A stretch of DNA of 64,000 nucleotides from UBA7803 sp040219935 (GTDB lineage: Bacteria > Pseudomonadota > Gammaproteobacteria > Pseudomonadales > Azotimanducaceae), in NCBI GenBank assembly GCA_040219935.1, contig JAVJUA010000020.1, positions 71,693 through 135,692 on the forward strand, read 5' to 3'. Below the pieces are notes generated by a model. The model did no database searches and was not told where the DNA came from. It saw nothing but the letters and a program-made list of their open reading frames with translations. This document shows positions 62,547-64,000 of the stretch, in pieces. Positions within the stretch are counted from its first letter, which is position 1. Each line of letters begins with the position of its first letter. Position numbers and translations under genes: made by a program.

Positions 62547-63197
62547 TCAGCCGGCCGCCATGGCCGCGCGGTCCAGGTACGGGGCCAGAAAGGCACAGAG
62601 CATGGCGTGAATCTGCTGCTCCACCGCCGCCTTGTCGGAGACCAGGTGGAACTCGCGCACGTCCAGCAGGGCGATCAGCGCCTCCATGGCGCACAGCGCG
62701 CTGACCCGTGCCCGCGCTTCGTCGATGCCGGCACCCTGCTGCAGTTCGGCCGCCAGATACTCGGCCACCTGCACGGCGGCGGCGTGGCTCTCGGCTGCCA
62801 GCTCGGGCGATGCCCGCATGGCGAGGCGCAGCGACCGTACCCCGGGCTCGCTGTCGCGGCGGGCTACCAGCACGTCGATCATGGCGCCGAGCTGGTCTCG
62901 CCAGCGCGGGTTCTTGTGCAGGCCATCGAGCATGCGGGGCAGCTCCGCGGTCCGCCACTCGAGATGCCGGCGCAGCACGGCCAGAAACACCGCCTCCTTG
63001 TTGGGGAAGTACTGGTACAGGGTGGCAACGTTGATGCCGGCCGCCCGGGCGATGAGGTTGGTGGTGAGGCTGAGCCCCACCTCGTCGAGCAGCCGTGCGG
63101 TGGTGTCGAGGATGCGCTGGACCGTGGCCTGCGCCTTGGGCTGTCGTGGCTGCCGGCGCTCCGGCGGCGCGGTCAGGTTGGGTCGGTCGATGGTCAT
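62547..63197 (-). CDS. TetR-family transcriptional regulator
   Basis: 216 residues. The HTH reads ILDTTARLLDEVGLSLTTNLIARAAGINVATLYQYFPNKEAVF, followed by a TetR_C-type ligand domain. It probably controls the carotenoid oxygenase gene downstream in the same direction. The 223 bp upstream (63198-63420) separate it from the divergent spondin_N gene and contain no other gene. Confidence 0.92.
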   Translation of the reverse strand: MTIDRPNLTAPPERRQPRQPKAQATVQRILDTTARLLDEVGLSLTTNLIARAAGINVATLYQYFPNKEAVFLAVLRRHLEWRTAELPRMLDGLHKNPRWRDQLGAMIDVLVARRDSEPGVRSLRLAMRASPELAAESHAAAVQVAEYLAAELQQGAGIDEARARVSALCAMEALIALLDVREFHLVSDKAAVEQQIHAMLCAFLAPYLDRAAMAAG

Positions 63198-63420
63198 GGC
63201 TCGCCGGCAGCCGCTCCGAGGGATACCAGCGTCGAAGTATAAGCGGTGCCGGTCGGAGCCGGGTTACCGGAATGTACGTAGCCGGCTGCCCGGCCCGTCG
63301 CGATTCTGGCGTCCGTCGCTGCGCTCGACCCAATCGACCAGTTTTCGCGTTCGGAACCATGTAACTTTTCGCGTCGCCACGACGTACCCGTCGTACCGCC
63401 AACTACGATCGGAGACGCAC

Positions 63421-64000
63421 GTGAAAGCATTTTCGTCCAAGGCCGTTGCGATGCTCGTCGGCCTGCTTCTTTGGGGAACCGCCCAGGCCGACGGGGGCCT
63501 GCGCTACCAGGTCAGCATCACCAATCTCACCAAGGGGCAGGCCTTCACCCCGCAACTGGTGGTTACGCATGACGCCAGTGTCAGTCTGTTCCAGGTCGGT
63601 GCGCCGGCCAGCCTGCCCCTCGAGATTCTCGCCGAAGGGGGCGATACCGCGCCAATGACCGAGGCGCTGTTGGCTTATGGCGACAGCGTAGGGAGCATCG
63701 TGACGATTCCAGGTCTACTCGAGCCGGGCCAGACGGTCTCGACCACGGTGTCGGTGCAGGGTAAGCACCGCTACCTCAGCATGGCGGCCATGCTGATCCC
63801 AACCAACGACACCTTTGTTGCGGTGCGCAATCTGTCGTTGCCGCGCGCTGGTGCGCGGTCCGTGAACGCACTTGCCTACGACTCAGGCACCGAGGACAAC
63901 GATCAGAACTGTTTGAACATTCCCGGTCCGCGTTGTGGGGGGGAAGGCCATTCTCCGGGACCCAACGTCGGTGACGAAGGCTTCGTCTACGTCAGCAACG
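63421..64000 (+). CDS. Spondin_N domain secreted protein (cut by the window end)
   Basis: GTG start 6 nt after GGAG (63411-63414), frame open to the last base. A signal peptide (KAFSSKAVAMLVGLLLWGTAQA) is followed by a domain with YQVSITNLTKGQAFTPQLVVTH, GAPASLPLEILAEGGDT, YLSMAAMLIPTNDTFVAVR, AYDSGTEDNDQNC and IPGPRCGGEGHSP. These match the bacterial spondin_N family of secreted or surface proteins of unknown role. The GC content is lower than in the central window. The C-terminus lies outside. Confidence 0.88.
   Translation, partial: MKAFSSKAVAMLVGLLLWGTAQADGGLRYQVSITNLTKGQAFTPQLVVTHDASVSLFQVGAPASLPLEILAEGGDTAPMTEALLAYGDSVGSIVTIPGLLEPGQTVSTTVSVQGKHRYLSMAAMLIPTNDTFVAVRNLSLPRAGARSVNALAYDSGTEDNDQNCLNIPGPRCGGEGHSPGPNVGDEGFVYVSN

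Noticed and set aside
63446..63658. 70-codon frame inside the spondin_N gene
   Set aside because: The other frame, from the GTG at 63421, has a signal peptide and spondin_N motifs and stays open to the window end.

Overview
The window is about 70 % GC, densely packed and free of rRNA, tRNA, CRISPR arrays and recognisable mobile elements. The gene content is that of a free-living, aerobic, high-GC gammaproteobacterium of the hydrocarbon- or lipid-degrading kind: a CYP153-type P450, a Baeyer-Villiger monooxygenase, a family III CoA-transferase, a crotonase, a flavin monooxygenase, a YejABEF-like peptide importer, a TonB-dependent receptor of the Xanthomonas/Caulobacter type and a soluble transhydrogenase. 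The lineage (Nevskiales or Steroidobacterales-like) is a guess from gene content. Most genes are translationally coupled, and nine convergent pairs have only 6-14 nt between stop codons.

Layout. 1-4609: the end of an unknown gene, a NarL-type response regulator with a 7TM sensor kinase, and a secreted class 3 lipase. 4764-10985: a tight operon with nitroreductase, esterase, an SbcD-like nuclease with a YhaN-like SMC ATPase, and a MOSC protein. 10994-23134: mixed catabolic enzymes (GST, M32 carboxypeptidase, crotonase, FlaR-like kinase, CoA-transferase, Qnr-like pentapeptide protein, membrane/hydrolase fusion, alcohol dehydrogenase, LLM oxidoreductase, thioesterase, renalase-like oxidase, SDR). 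23183-29719: phospholipase D lipoprotein with CsbD, CYP153, DUF1993, gamma-glutamyltransferase and a serine beta-lactamase-fold lipoprotein. 29726-31497: an exported FAD oxidase and a DUF2306 membrane protein. 31696-37921: a five-gene oligopeptide/microcin C type ABC importer. 37935-42981: SthA, an HDOD protein and an AsmA protein. 43009-46760: an arsenic region (ArsR, ArsI C-As lyase, a MocR regulator coupled to ACR3). 46835-49952: a BVMO behind a perfect TetR-type palindrome, a GFA protein and a hydrolase. 50183-53653: small protein, gluzincin peptidase, then a CnoX-like thioredoxin operon. 53650-61195: phosphate and phytate scavenging genes (PhoD, TonB receptor, metallophosphatase, MINPP-like phytase) with a PhoB-box-like site. 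61205-64000: carotenoid oxygenase, a TetR regulator and the start of a spondin_N protein.

The most interesting item is at 51232-51867 (minus strand). A membrane-anchored AhpC/TSA-like protein is interrupted by one in-frame TGA exactly where the family has its redox cysteine, giving Sec-Pro-Tyr-Cys. The mRNA directly after the TGA folds into a hairpin of the bacterial SECIS kind, with a 5-nt apical loop 20 nt downstream that has G as its second base. This is most likely an uncatalogued selenoprotein, encoded directly after the CnoX-like thioredoxin. Automatic gene callers would split or truncate it. Other leads are a Pho-box-like promoter over the phytate cluster, an arsenic regulon with a probably leaderless arsR, a membrane-hydrolase fusion, and a phytase with HAQ in place of the usual HAE proton-donor motif.
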